A DNA stretch of 64,000 nt, taken from the NCBI GenBank assembly GCA_947561585.1, contig CANNZV010000928.1:124001-188000 (forward strand), read 5' to 3'. Source of the DNA: Caprella mutica (taxonomy: Eukaryota; Arthropoda; Malacostraca; Amphipoda; Caprellidae). Below are positions 21,701 through 34,302 of this stretch, in pieces. The translations under genes and the position numbers were made by a program. Each line of letters begins with the position of its first letter. The first letter of the stretch is position 1. The notes beneath the pieces are model-generated. The model did no database searches and had not been told where the DNA came from. It saw nothing but the letters and a program-made list of their open reading frames with translations.

Positions 21701-22860
21701 TATTGAACAAAATTTGTACAATGTACATTTAAACATTTATTATAGACATCTATACACTTTACACTTCATATGTTCATAAAAATACATTTAGTATATATAG
21801 TACACAAGGAAAATAAACATTAAAGAATTAAATATTGTTTAAAAAATATCACGGTGACCAGAACTCGTACCCTGAAAGTGAAGCGAATCGCTCGAGTTGA
21901 CCCGACCAAACAGGGCACGACCCCGACCACAGTAGGGATGAGACCGCCGTTCATTTCACCTTGCCTAACAAGACAGAAAGAAGACGACTATCACCCCGCA
22001 TGTTGAAAAGACCTATCCATTACATCAAACATTAAAAATATACACATTAAAAAAAATACTTCATTGAATATACAAATAGGAAATAGCTGTATATACCTTA
22101 ATATTTCAGTTACTTAAAAAATACTTTCTAATGTTAGCTTTAAAAATATTGTATGAATTTATTTATTTCAAGTATGGGGGAAGTGAATTCCAAAGATTTA
22201 TAGCAATAAATAAAAAAATCCTATGAGTTAGAGAGAGTCTAGATGTTGGTAGCAAAATGTTATTATGGTACATGAAACGAGTCCTGTAATCATGAGTTGG
22301 TATAAGATTACCAACTATGTTCCCAAAATAAGCGTGTCGATTCATTTTATAGAACTGATACAGTTTCAAGATAGAGAAATATTTAAAAAGAGATTTGAAG
22401 GACAGCAAGCTAAATTGAAAGAATGGGTCAGCATGACCTCTCTTGTAAAGTATCTTAGCAAACCTCAGTTGTAGCCTAGAAATCCTATTAACATTCTCGA
22501 TACTAGAGTTGCCCCAAACTAAAATACAATATGTCATATATGGGCAAACGAGACTGTAGTAAAGCGTCAACAAAATCTGGTCCTGATCAAGATAACTTAT
22601 CCTTCGTATCACACTAATTGCTCGTGACATCCTACCTGATACACTTTCGACATGTTCCCTGAATTTCAACTTGCTATCTATAATTACACCAAGAAACTTA
22701 ACTGAGTTAACCAATTCGACATTTGTACCCTCGTATGTAATTGACGGCATCTCAACGGCATTCAAAGTACTACTTACGATCATACACTTTGTCTTTGAAT
22801 CATTCAAAACTAGTTTGCTAGTTTGTGGATAGAACCAGTCTCTTTCAGGTGACAAGATTT
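21700..22860 (-). mobile_element. 5'-truncated non-LTR retrotransposon (LINE)
   Basis: Minus-strand element holding the C-terminal part of a reverse-transcriptase ORF (22163-22855). It is followed by about 450 bp that may be its 3' UTR, including a GC-richer stretch at 21850-21990. The 5' part (endonuclease, RT catalytic core) is absent, as is usual for truncated LINEs. The 3' end is not sharply defined. Confidence 0.7.
22163..22855 (-). pseudogene. LINE reverse transcriptase, C-terminal fragment
   Basis: About 230 residues with features seen after the RT catalytic core in Jockey/CR1/I-type ORF2 proteins: LNDSKTKCMIVS, VKFLGVIIDSKLKFREHV, YYSLVCPYMTYCILVWGN, ISRLQLRFAKILY and a terminal NLWNSLPPYLK. 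The catalytic YxDD motif would lie upstream of the break near 22855 and is missing. The fragment itself has no stop. Clade cannot be fixed without alignment. Confidence 0.85.
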
Positions 22861-23547
22861 TGCTGCCCTTTCACTTATCTTGAAATGTAGCATGAATTCT
22901 CGGCGTACTGTTGAAGAAGAAGGTGGTTTGGAAAACTGCAGGACAATCCATTTCTACTCAAATTCATAAACTTTTTAAAGTTGAAGATCAATGCTAATAT
23001 CAAGTGGTGACTCAGTGGTCAAAATAATATCAAGTCCTTATTTTTAGGTCACGTGACAGGCAATCTAGCGTCAGTTTAATGGAGAAATGATATAACTGAA
23101 ACAAAATAAGGTTTTACACCGTCTTCCTTAGCGTCCTGCAATCGCTGCAACACTTCCACTCTCTTGAGTAGTTCATCATAACTCTATGGCTAATATTAAT
23201 AGGGGAATAAAAATCCATTCTTCATGAAAAAAAAAATGCATAATACGACATGAAGCATCAAATACATAATACAAATCGCAATTTAAAATGACGCTTCTGA
23301 AAGATCACATTGTTAAAACATGTTCAAGGCAATTAAAAAAATCTCAAATAATTGACATTTCTTCAATTTTAAGGATTAGGTAATCCGTATATTTTTATTG
23401 ATCCGTAGATTTATTTTAAAAAATCAGACCTCAAGGAGGGGTCATCTCTCCCAATTGCCCCCCTCCCCTTGTATACGCGCCTGCTCCCTACAAAATTCTA
23501 CCTAGTTATTTGAAAAGCTGGTTATCAGTAGAGGAGTTTGAAATATG
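22861..23547. other. Intergenic, nothing recognised
   Basis: AT-rich sequence between the LINE fragment and the next foldback. Confidence 0.45.
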
Positions 23548-24910
23548 GTGACAGGACTTTTGCCCGGCGGAATTTTGCCAGTGTGGAATTTTGCCAGGTG
23601 GATTTTTGAATAAATCGTTTCAATGATACTTGAACATATTGCACCATAACAAGTGTTATTTTGACAAATGTTAAATAGCCACGAAATTAATAACAAAATG
23701 AATTTAAATTTACTTATAAATAATTACAGAATCTTATAAATTTATGTGTCATATTTTTTGGCAGTAGTTAAGTTAAAAAAATACTATATGGTTTGCTATC
23801 TTTAAAATACAATAAATAACTATTTTTAATTGTATTTTTGTTTCATTTACGGGATTTTTTTTACCTGTACAGTACTTCAAACAGAGATATGCTATATGCT
23901 CATAAATGTACCTAATGATTTCATTAACGAGTTCATACTTCTTATTTTTCAGTATTACACTTAGCATTTAATATTGTTTGAATAACGATATCTTTGTGAA
24001 ATTTTTATGCTCGACACCATTGTGAAAGGAATAAGACTATACCTGTTCTAGTAGACTAAATAGAGCAGTCAGGGTCAGGAACCAACCGATTACAATTGAA
24101 TGAATCTTCATCTTACTTTTTCAAGATGTAATAACAAACAGAATCTGTTGAACCATCAATAGTCTCTTACCTTTAATTCTTAACTACCTACCCGGTATCA
24201 TTCAAAATAACTGTTCAGTTGTGACGATTATATAGTTTGTTTCTTAAATCATCGAAAATGTTGAATAATTTGTTGTTAGTTAGCTTAACCTTACCTTTTT
24301 AAAGTAAGACTGTCAGAATTTGTGTATAGCAGTTAAATTAAAATATGTTCTGTAATTATATCAAATAAATTCAAGTTTATCTTATTTTAAATAAATTCGA
24401 TTTTATCTTATTTTAAATAAATTCAAGTTTATCTTATTTTAAATTAATTCAAGTTTATCTTATTTTAAATTAATTCAAGTTTATCTTATTTTAAATAAAT
24501 TCAAGTTTATCTTATTTTAAATTAATTCAAGTTTATCTTATTTTAAATTAATTCAAGTTTATCTTATTTTAAATAAATTCAAGTTTATCTTATTTTAAAT
24601 TAATTCAAGTTTATCTTATTTTCAATTTCGTGGCTAATTAACATTAATTAAATAAAACTTGTTATATAATATAGTACAATATGTTAAAGTTACATTAAAA
24701 CGATTTTATTTATATATATATATATGTATGTAAATTGCATCTCACATTTTAAACTTAATTTACAATTTTCAAATTTGAGCCCAAAAAAATATCCACGGGG
24801 AATATTCCGCCAGACAAAAATCCGCCTGGCAATATTCCATACTGGCCAAATTCCGACGGGCAATATTCCGCATGGAAAAATTTCGCCGGGCAAAAGTCTT
24901 AGAACCCGTG
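23543..24910. mobile_element. Foldback element with GGCAAAATTCCGCC-type arms
   Basis: Left arm at 23543-23610 (GTGACAGGACTTTTGCCCGG, then GGAATTTTGCC words); right arm at about 24790-24910 with the complements (CCGGGCAAAAGTCTTAGAACC). The left end shares GTGACAGGAC with the 4210 foldback, and the right end complement GGTTCTAAGAC resembles GGTTCTAGG at 60270. The long AT-rich core includes a 26-bp tandem array. No clear target duplication. Confidence 0.65.
24358..24628. repeat. 26-bp tandem array (TTCAAGTTTATCTTATTTTAAATTAA)
   Basis: About ten units with period 26 bp. Units alternate between AAATAAA and AAATTAA junction variants. It lies inside the foldback core. Confidence 0.92.
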
Positions 24911-24960
24911 CACGGACATTTCGTCCACGGACAATTCGTCCACGAATTGCTTTATTTTGT
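24911..24960. repeat. Short CGGACAATTCGTCCA repeat
   Basis: Three degenerate units of CACGGACAATTCGTC adjoin the right foldback arm. Same word family as 19385-19485. Confidence 0.6.
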
Positions 24961-25377
24961 ATTACAATATTTATTGTGTGAATTTATTATATATGTTGAA
25001 GTGTCGGATTTGGTACATCAAGAAATATTGATTTCTTATGTTAATTTTCTGATTGAAACTAACACCTGATTTTGAAGGTCTTCATCAGGTGAAGCAGGCT
25101 AGGAATAGTTCTAAGCTAGTTTCCCGACACGTATTCCGAATAAAGATTTTTAAAGTTAGTTTAGTTTTATTTAGGAGTTCTCTCGTGTGAAGTTTTTCTC
25201 TTGTGATTTCAGTGGGGTTAAAGTTATGTTAATTTTGTATTGGTGTATAGACTGGATGGCTAAACTATTGATTGATTGAACACTTTAAGATAATGGCGAA
25301 ATATTGTTGGGTTATTAAATGATAACTGGAATTACTTGGAACTATAAAAATGGAAGTTGGGGGTGTGGTTAAGGGGG

Positions 25378-25872
25378 TACGGTCAAGAGCCCCCCCCGGT
25401 CACGAGCCCCCCCCCCCCCCGGTCACGAGCCCTCCCAGGTCATGAGCCCCCCTAGGGCTGTTTTTTTATTTCCTAACCTAATTAAACAAATGAAGAACCA
25501 CTTAGATAGAAATAACTGAGAGTTGATAATGTAGTTTGTTGTATCCGCTAGTTTGTTGTACTGCACACTTCATGATTGTTTAATGACCTGGCAGGGGGTT
25601 TGGGGGGCGGCACGCCCCCTGATATACATATATTTTATGTCTAATCAGTAATGAACTTCAAAAGTGTCAATAAGGATTAAATAATATAGGTAAATAAGGA
25701 TTAAAAAACAGATGGGCTCGTGACCGGGGGTGATCATGACCGGGGGGGCTCTTGACCGGGGGTTCTTGACCGGGGGTTCTTGACCGGGGGGGGGGGCTAA
25801 TGACCGGGGGGGCTCTTGACCGGGGGTTCTTGACCGGGGGGGGGGCTAATGACCGGGGGGGCTCTTGATCAA
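25378..25872. mobile_element. Foldback element with GGTCACGAGCCCCC arms
   Basis: Left arm (25378-25455) repeats GGTCACGAGCCCCCC. Right arm (25708-25872) repeats the complement (GGGGGCTCTTGACC / GGGGGTTCTTGACC). The core contains CCTAACCTAATTAAAC, TTGTATCCGCTAGTTTGTTG and a GGGGGTTTGGGGGGCGG stretch, resembling the G-run core of the 4210 element and the fragment at 18370-18480. Confidence 0.75.
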
Positions 25873-26301
25873 TTCTGATTCATTCTAAATCTTTTTATTT
25901 ATTTCTTCAAAGAATATTCACGTACTTTTGCGAATTGAACAAACTAGGTATTAAAGTACCTTTTGTGTATTGGTTTACTAGTCTCTTTATGTGAGCTTTT
26001 GATAAAGACTACATGACGGCATTTGGTGCGCTCTGAAGTTCTGTTCACACGTAAGTTTTAAATATATCTCTTTTATGTAAATCTTGTGGTGTATTTTACT
26101 ATTATTAGGAAAATACCAGTTAGTCGAACAACATGTAGATACTTTAGTATTTACACCAGCTTTTCTTTTTCAGCTGGTGTAGCGGAGTGTAAAATTTATC
26201 TTATGCCAAGAGTCTACTCCAGCGTATGGTCGTTAGAATCTAACCAGAACTTGTGTCTGGGAACCGTCAACATTCTGAAGTCCTTTGTAGCAGGCACTAT
26301 A
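25873..26301. other. Intergenic, nothing recognised
   Basis: AT-rich sequence. The short open frame 26086-26331 runs into the next array and has no motif. Confidence 0.4.
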
Positions 26302-26441
26302 CTTACCCTGAACTGGCGGGACTTACCCTGAACTGGCGGTACTTACCCTGAACTGGCGGTACTTACCCTGAACTGGCGGTACTTACCCTGAACTGACGGT
26401 ACTTACCCTGAACTGGCGGTACTTACACTGAACTGGCGGAA
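26302..26441. repeat. 20-bp tandem array (ACTTACCCTGAACTGGCGGT)
   Basis: Seven units with period 20; single-base variants in three. Ends within GGCGGAACTCAAATT. Confidence 0.95.
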
Positions 26442-27270
26442 CTCAAATTATGGGTGTATGCTTTTATTCATTCATTTATAATTACATGCTTGTTATTGAT
26501 GTTCACCCTTATTAATTTTTGTTCATTAAGTTGTACTAATCATCTTTTCATGAACAGGGTTAAATAGGTCATGATTTGTAGCAGGTCCGTGTAGGTAAAC
26601 CTACGCCAGCCTGTTGATGTTACTGTGCGTTAGTTACCATTTCACAGTGACCTCTGACTTAATGACTGCCTGACAAATTTTCAAAGAGACTGAGACTTAT
26701 TTTTATATAGGCATAATCTTATTATGGTGTTTAGTTTGATTTATTATCCCTCTAGTTGTCTATTATTAGCGCAATTTCATTGGTTGTTTTAGTAAAGGTG
26801 ATCCTAATTTTTATTGTGCGCTAGTGATATTTTAAATTGGGCTCACTTAGAACTTAGGGCAAGCGTTGTGTATAACGGCATTACTTGTATGGCCTGTATA
26901 GGCGTATATACCTTGCTCTTTAAAACTTATTTTTGTACCTATATAACTTGTATTTTGTGTCTTATATATTCAATATACTTATCAATTAACAATTCTTTCC
27001 TTTGTCCGCTTTTGAGAGTTTCCTAATTAATGATTTGATTAGCCAGCTGTTGAGTTTCAAATAGTGGAGAAACTGAGAGCAGAAGCTTTAGAATTTCAGT
27101 CGAAGGTTTTTCGTTCTGTGACACTACATAGGACGATAAATTTGCTGGTGCCCAGACCAGGGACTCTCAATAGCGGTTAGGGGTTTTTGTTTGTTTGTTT
27201 TCATTGGTCTTAGATGTCATTTAATCTTTTTCTCCTGTGTTTGTCGAAATAAAATTTAATATACTTTGAG

Positions 27271-28823
27271 ATGAGCGCTAACGAAATCCTGGAGGAAGCG
27301 GTTGGTGCTACTGGTTTTTCAGGTGTTGATGACAGGGGTTTACAATCGCCTTCGTTGAGAGCTTCTATTGGTGAACACGAGCAGCTTATTGATGCTCTGC
27401 GTAATTTGGAGATGCAGTGCGCTGAATTACGTAGAGAGAAAAGTGCTTTGACAGCTGCGCTCCAGGAGTTACGTGAAAAGAACTCCGAAGTAACTGCAAC
27501 AGTCGTGAAATACCTTGGTGTATTATCACAGTTCTCGGACAGAAATGAGAGGACTCTTCTTCTTCAGGGGAAGCTGACAAAGTTCGTGTGCAGTAATGGA
27601 GTTCTCATATCCATAGATGCAATGAGAGGTTCTGCTCTCATTTCAAGCAGTTGGACCTGATGAAGACAAGAAGAAGATAACTTTCTTGGGAAAGCTTTTT
27701 ATCAAAATCTAAAGAGGAACCTATGGATAACGAAAATGAGCACTTGCCACATAGAATGGACTTTGCTGACTGGCGTGATCTTTTTGAAGATGTTATATCT
27801 TCAAATGAATGGAAGAACCTAGATGGCACAACCACATGTTGTGAAGATTCTTCGCACGCCAGAGAAACTATAATCTTTTCTGAAAATGAAAAGGACAATG
27901 CGCCTCCTGTGTGACCTAAAGTCTTCAAACGCGAGAACTTTTCATCATCAGAAAATGATTGCTCCAACACCGGTGCAAGGGGTTCGGAGAAATCTGGTAG
28001 ATATATTCGTCGGCGGAAAACCAGTTCAGATGATAAGAGCCAGAGTGATCTGATGCAGGTGCTCATGAACCTTGGAAGCAAAAGAGAAGTGATTCCACCT
28101 CCTAACTTTGATCCGACAAAAGGACTCTCCTTTAACAAATTCCTTAGGACGTATGAACGGTATTTTGAGTCTAAATATGTCGGGAGTCAAAGAGAAATGG
28201 CAACCCATTTGGAAAGGTATTTATCTGGATCGGCAAAAGATGCCTATTGCGCACTAGGTGGCTCAGACTCTAAATATGATGACCTCAAAGAAAAACTCAC
28301 ACGATGGTATGACGGCCAAATGGTGGATCAGCGTGAACAGAAAAGAAGAGATTTCTGGAAGGCAAACATGAAGACAGGAGAAACATGTGCCATATTTTGT
28401 CTGTGGATTGAACAGCTAGCTGTATGCGCTTTCAAAGATTCACCTAACGAATTAGAATACCAGCTAAAGAAAAGACTAAGAAATAGTGCTCCTAAAAGTT
28501 TCCTTCAACAGCTGGAAAATGCTGAAAGCCTAATGAATATTACGGATGAAGGTATGCTCTCGTGGAAGAAAGTGAAGAAAATGGCTGAACAGTTTGATAG
28601 GAAGAAGAAGGCGGGTGAGTTGAATGAAGCTCGCAGTGGTGAAAGTAATGAGTTAGTGTTCGGTGTTGGAAGACATTTTGACGAGTTTGGTTATGATGAG
28701 GATTTGGTTGGCAGTAAGATGGAATCTCCTGGCTATTCTCGGAGGGGATCAAGAAATAAGGTCCATCCTGGTGTATTCTGGTCACATGATCAGACACGAA
28801 ATTCTCCACCAAAGAAAAACTGA
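27271..28823 (+). pseudogene. Gag-like region of the Ty3/gypsy element
   Basis: A first open frame (27271-27660, MSANEILEEAVG..., with a predicted coiled coil around LRNLEMQCAELRREKSALTA) is followed by a second frame from 27723, broken once by TGA at 27912-27914, continuing to 28823. The latter includes a capsid-like helical region (LSFNKFLRTYERYFESKY; ERYLSGSAKDAY). Gag would form the particle; here the frame is disrupted. Confidence 0.75.
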
Positions 28824-29064
28824 ACAACAGTTATCTGGAAATCGTAGGACACGTTGCAATCACTGTGGTAAAGTTGGCCACACAGAGCAGAACTGTTCGG
28901 GTAAGCAGAACAGATGTTACCAGTGTGGGAGTGATGATCATTGGAGGTCAAACTGTCCTCTTCGTAGAGATCGAGCTCCACAATGTTCTCCTGAACGAAG
29001 AAACTTGCCTAAGAACTTGCCAAGCAAAAGAGATAGGGATTTAAACTCCAACGCTCTGAACTAA
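28824..29064 (+). pseudogene. Nucleocapsid segment with two CCHC zinc knuckles
   Basis: In a different frame from the capsid part, CNHCGKVGHTEQNC and CYQCGSDDHWRSNC are two C-x2-C-x4-H-x4-C knuckles, followed by a basic SPERRNLPKN tail. Such knuckles bind the element RNA. The frame change near 28824 could be a decay mutation or a programmed shift; the other breaks favour decay. Confidence 0.85.
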
Positions 29065-29084
29065 TTGAGCAGAGCAAAGAGCCA

Positions 29085-29713
29085 GTGAAGAAGTCGCTCA
29101 GTGAAATATCACCTGATGAATCGTTAAGTGTATATAACAATATACCTAATAACTCAGAAGAAAACTCAGCTGAGCCAAATTGTGTTACAGAGGATGATGA
29201 TAATGGAACTGATGAAGGATATCGTAACATTGCTGTCGCTGGTCAATTTTCTGAAAACAGGTTAGTCACTGAGGTGACTGTTGGAGATGGGAAGAATTTA
29301 GCGATGTTTGACAGTGGTTCACAGTCTAACCCCGTACCTCTAGAGTTCTTAATGGAACATGGAATTAATTGGCAACCAACTACAGATATCAAGATAATAG
29401 GTTTTGGTTCTGGAGAACCAGTAAGAGTACTGGGTAAAACATCATTACTCTGATTTTCCATGGGCTTAAGCTTCCGGAGAGTGACTTCTTGGTTATGAAT
29501 TCAGATCATTTGCAGGGTATGATGATTCTTGGCATCGATTTCATCAGGGAAAATAAATTCATATTGGATTTACAAAGGTATAGAGTTCGGAAAGAGTTCC
29601 CTAATGGAACTATATGGGACTGTTATATAGATAGCCAGAATAGGAATGTGTCGTATTGTTTGGTCTGGAATACCTGTATGTACGGCCGAAACTTCTACAA
29701 TAAAACCCAGTGA
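29085..29713 (+). pseudogene. Aspartic protease region
   Basis: MFDSGSQSNPV carries a D-S-G active-site triad in place of the more common D-T-G, followed by a flap-like IIGFGSGEPV. A stop interrupts the frame near 29450, and the end of the protease (MMILGIDFIREN, matching the ILG-D motif) continues in another frame to 29713. Confidence 0.75.
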
Positions 29714-29729
29714 ATGCAAAACTATTAGA

Positions 29730-30737
29730 ATTGCAATAGCTTACCCAGAGGTGGTATCTGGAGTAAAATGTTGTAGTTGTTGCTTCTGTCAAAGTCTTTT
29801 GTTGGTATACGAAACTGACAAAGTCTCGCATCTCCAGCTGGTTAATGAATTTGTCAGTGCTCTAGATGAGATCCCTAAGGTTCACTTGGTTAACAATGGC
29901 ACGAAACCAGAATATGTGAACCAAAGTTTGATGATTGGTACTGTCTCTTCAGTAGTTGATCATGATGAAATGGAGAACTACAGACAGCTAGGAGTTGTTC
30001 TTGTGGATTCACAGCCCTTGCCTGACTCTTCTGGTGTAAATCAGTTGGACAATGTACAGTTCCAGGATCATCTGACGGGAGGTGAACAGGTGAGGGTTAG
30101 GAAGTTACTAAGTGATAACGAGGGTATTTTTGGCGGTGATTGTCATGTAGGACTTCTAAATATACCACCACATAAAATTGAATTGACTGATTACACGCCC
30201 ATTTTTCAGAAACCTCGAAGGTTCCCCGAACCAGTAAATTTGGACATCGAAGAACAATGTAAGGAGCTTGAAATGCTCGACATCATAGAGGATAGTAGTT
30301 CCGGTTGGTCAAGCCCAGTTGTACCTATAAGAAAGAAGAACGGTACATTGAGATTGTGTGTAGATTACCGGCGCTTGAATTCTGTTACCAAATCAAATAA
30401 GCATCCTCTACCAAATCTAAGTGACGCAGTGTTTGGTCTCCACGGAATAAAGTACTTCACCACGCTGGATCTCATTCGGGGATATTATCAGGTGCCATTG
30501 GATGAGGCGTCCCGACCGTACACGGCTTTCTCTACTGCTAGGGGCCATTGGCAGTTTAAAAGATTGTCGTTTGGGCTGAAAAATGCTGTAGCTGCATTTC
30601 AAAAATCAATGCAGGAGATTTTAAGTGGATTCTCTTGGAGAAAAGTAATAGTATATATAGACGATATATTGATAATGGCAGACAGCTTCGAAGAACACTT
30701 TGATTTGTGTCACAAAGTTTTGAGAACTTTGAATTAG
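29730..30737 (+). pseudogene. Reverse transcriptase of the Ty3/gypsy element
   Basis: The open frame to 30737 has the chain WSSPVVPIRKKNGTLRLCVD, KYFTTLDLIRGYYQVPL, TAFSTARGHWQFKRLSFGL and the catalytic box YIDDIL near 30655. Both LDL and YIDD aspartates are present, so the polymerase core is readable up to about the thumb, where it stops. RNase H and integrase are missing. Isoleucine in YIDD is a variant of the usual YVDD. Confidence 0.88.
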
Positions 30738-31672
30738 GCTATTATTTAATTTTTATATTAATTAATGTGTCGTGGTGTTATACCTAGGTATTAATGATAC
30801 CTATTAGCTAATATAAAAATGTAGATAGGCTACCTACCTACATTATTAGTTATTACATAATAGTTTTTTCTTATGATCGAAGATGTGGAACTGACTAATT
30901 TTTCGTAACATACCCTAATAAGTAATAACAAGGTAGCTAGCTATGGAAATTCATGTTTATACGTTTTTTGATTTTGTAATTTGAGTGGGAATTAGATCCT
31001 AATTGATTCACTTCTGGTATCAGTTTAAAAAAAGCATGGATTGAATTTATATAATAGGTATTGTTAATATTATTTAATAATAATAAAGCTACAGCTTATG
31101 CAATTGTAAATTGTAATAATCTTTTTCAGTGTCAAGATGCTTCAGAGATTCTTCAGTGCAGCTCTCCTACCCTTAAATGACGAAAGGCGATGTTAATAGC
31201 AAATTGGGTTCACTTCACTGATATACCTATAGGGTACATCAGAAAAATTCTAAATTTTGCATTTCAAAAATCTTTTCAAGGAAGCATAAACAGTACAGTC
31301 TTCATTGAAAAAGCTAGGTGAGTATTATAGCAGTTATAATCTTATGAATGAATCATTAATAATATTGTAACAGGAAACTACAAACAGAGGGTAAATTAAG
31401 TACTCGATTCTTTGATAATAGTATATTAATAAATCTTATCATAGATTATCTGCAAGTACAACACCTAAGTTAATTATTAATAATAGATAAGGTACATATG
31501 GTCAAGTTTGTACGTCAGACTATTGGAGACAATACTGTGAGTCTAAACTCAGTCGTAAATCACAGAAAAGGGGAAAGTAGAGAGAATAAGAGGAAGGCTG
31601 TAACTAAGACCTGTTGGTTAATCACTGATTTTTAACGTAAATCTGTGCGTCCATCCAATCAATAATTACAGA
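30738..31672. other. Intergenic, nothing recognised
   Basis: AT-rich, no array or open frame of note. Confidence 0.45.
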
Positions 31673-32480
31673 AAAGGGAAAAAGTAATTTTGACCTTAGC
31701 CAAGGATTACTGAAAAGAGGGGAGATAAGTAAAGTAATTTTGACCTCAGCCAAGGATTACTGAAAAGAGGGGAGATAAGTAAAGTAATTTTGACCTCAGC
31801 CAAGGATTACTGAAAAGAGGGGAGAAAAAGATGTAACTTTGACCTCAGCCAAGAATTACCGAAAAGAGGGGAGATAAAGATGTAATTTTGACCTCAGCCA
31901 TGAATTAATGAAAAGAGGGGAGAAAAAGATGTAACTTTGACCTCAGCCAAGAATTACTGAAAAGAGGGGAGAAAAAGATGTAACTTTGACCTCAGCCAAG
32001 AATTACCGAAAAGAGGGGAGATAAAGATGTAACCTTGACCTCAGCCAAGAATTACCGAAAAGAGGGGAGAAAAAGATGTAACTTTGACCTCAGCCAAGAA
32101 TTACCGAAAAGAGGGGAGATAAAGATGTAACTTTGACCTCAGCCAAGAATTACCGAAAAGAGGGGAGAAAAAGATGTAACTTTGACCTCAGCCAAGAATT
32201 ACCGAAAAGAGGGGAGAAAAAGATGTAACTTTGACCTCAGCCAAGAATTACCTAAAAGAGGGGAGAAAAAGATGTAACTTTGACCTCAGCCAAGAATTAC
32301 CGAAAAGAGGGGAGAAAAAGATGTAACTTTGACCTCAGCCAAGAATTACCGAAAAGAGGGGAGAAAAAGATGTAACTTTGACCTCAGCCAAGAATTACTG
32401 TAAAGAGGGGAGAAAAAGATGTAACTTTGACATCAGCCAAGAATTACAGTAAATAGGGGAGAGAAAACAGAGAAAAATAA
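31673..32480. repeat. 49-bp minisatellite
   Basis: About sixteen units built on GATGTAACTTTGACCTCAGC, then CAAGAATTACCGAAAAGAGG and GGAGAAAAA; period 49 bp (31831 to 31880). The first units differ (GTAAAGTAATTTTGACC, CAAGGATTACTG), so the array shows a gradient from left to right. Stop codons break all frames. Confidence 0.95.
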
Positions 32481-33935
32481 CTTCAATTCCAATAGCTTTT
32501 GAGGGATAAGTATTCTAACTTATTCTCCTAAATTTAGATTTCAAAATCTGGACGGATATTCTATTCAGACTGTGAAGAAATAATGAGATTACATCTCATT
32601 TTAATAAAATCCTAATTACATATATAATAATCTAAGACATATTTTATTACAATGAACATCTATGATGTAACATCAAAATAAATAATAAATACACAAAAAT
32701 AACATATATGATATAAATAAATGATACAAGACATTTGAAAACAAATTTCATGGGTAACTACTCTATTTACTTGGCTTATCTTTTTCATATTGCATCAAAG
32801 AATTTCGGGGTAAATATTGCCTAACAGGTGATATGAGTACTTACAAAAATATAATAAAATATATAACAACATTATTACATATTATCAAATGTAAAGCATA
32901 TTTTAAATCATTATAAATAGTTAATAGTATCTTCTAACTACTGCACAGAACATAGCATTTCTACTCAAAAATTCTAAATACAAACAAGATAATTACTTTT
33001 TTCTAAATTACATATAATTCTAAAGACTTAATACATGTTTAATAAACCTAATATAAATAATTATCTCTATTAACATACATTTTAATAGTTATTATAAAAG
33101 TTAATAAACTTTAGATAGATGCGCACAAAAGGTGCGCATGAAATCGACTGATCTTTTAAGCTAATAATATGGTCTATATTATGTATATCAGTTTGTTATG
33201 GAACATTCATTATCAAATATAGTCTATATATTAACTCTAAAGTAGTTTTACATTATTTAATAGATTGAGCAATGATTATTGACTATATAAAGAAGGAATT
33301 ACTAAGAGTGTTATAAAGTAATTTGTTAAATACTTTCAGTCATTTTAAGTCCAGTACTCGGTTAATTAATCAAATTCACCACTTCGATATATAGATGGTA
33401 TGTGTAATATGACTTATAAAACCTAAATCACTCAATAAATATTTATTGTAGAGCTAGTTTATAATGGTTGATAATAGTTAAAATGATTATATTTAATATT
33501 TCAATTTAATAATGAAAATAAACAAAAAAAATATGTTGAAAATTTGACGTCCGTCACAATATCTAGCTAGTTAATAAACAATATCTGAAAAAATATAATT
33601 GAAATCAAAGACAAAGTTCAATCTCTCAGTTTTTTTAGTAATATATTCAGACACCAATTATTCATTGTTACTTGATGCCAAATATTCAAAAGCTTCTTCT
33701 AATATGAATGCAATAATCTATGGATAGATAGCTACCTTATTTCAATTTCAGAGCATTAATTTTTTTAACTAGGTAATAATAAGGTTAAAGTATATTCGAT
33801 TTTTTATTATATCCAATGCTATAGATTTGAAGCTGTTACATCACTAATTTTTGCAGAATAATAGCTAAGCCAATTTCAATTCCAGATACTGTGAGACGGA
33901 TATCTTATGGGACAATGGATGCACAACTTCAGAGA
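32481..33935. other. Very AT-rich intergenic sequence
   Basis: No gene, array or inverted repeat recognised. Confidence 0.5.
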
Positions 33936-34302
33936 TCTATACTGTAGTCTGGAGGAGCGAAGGACAGGAAGAAAGGAAGAGGAGAAGAAGGAATATAATC
34001 GTGTCCCTTGTGATCCGAAATGTTGTAATTTGGATTATCAATAGTATTTTTTTCATTTTCACCATGATAATCCTTTTTCAACGCTACATGCAGTTTTAGA
34101 TGATACCACTAGGCTTATGTTATTCAACCACGAGATTTTAATAATTATGTTAGGTAGGCTCGTAGGATTCATTTACTGTCACCTCTTTATTTTCCACTTC
34201 CGCCAGTGAGTGCTGTCACTGGTGCTTGTCTCTTTTCGTCACATTCATTCCTTGATAAGTGACCGTATTCACGGAGTAGCTTTTCTGCATCCATAAGCTT
34301 CG
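33936..34302 (+). repeat. Dispersed family F copy (partial)
   Basis: Contains GTTGTAATTTGGATTATC, TTTCAACGCTACATGCAGTT, GTTAGGTAGGCTCGTAGG and GTGAGTGCTGTCACTGGTGC, in the same order as the fuller copies at 34303 and 44779. The left end is diverged. Confidence 0.7.

Larger units (their letters stand above)
27140..30737 (+). mobile_element. Degenerate Ty3/gypsy-like LTR retrotransposon, 3'-truncated
   Basis: Gag-like region, two CCHC knuckles, protease and reverse transcriptase lie in the canonical order on the plus strand. Several frame changes and an internal stop occur. RNase H, integrase and 3' LTR are absent; after 30737 the sequence becomes AT-rich and unrelated. TGGTGCCCAGACCAGGGACT at about 27147 resembles a primer-binding site, but no LTR pair could be confirmed because the 3' side is missing. 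Transposition-incompetent. Confidence 0.85.
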
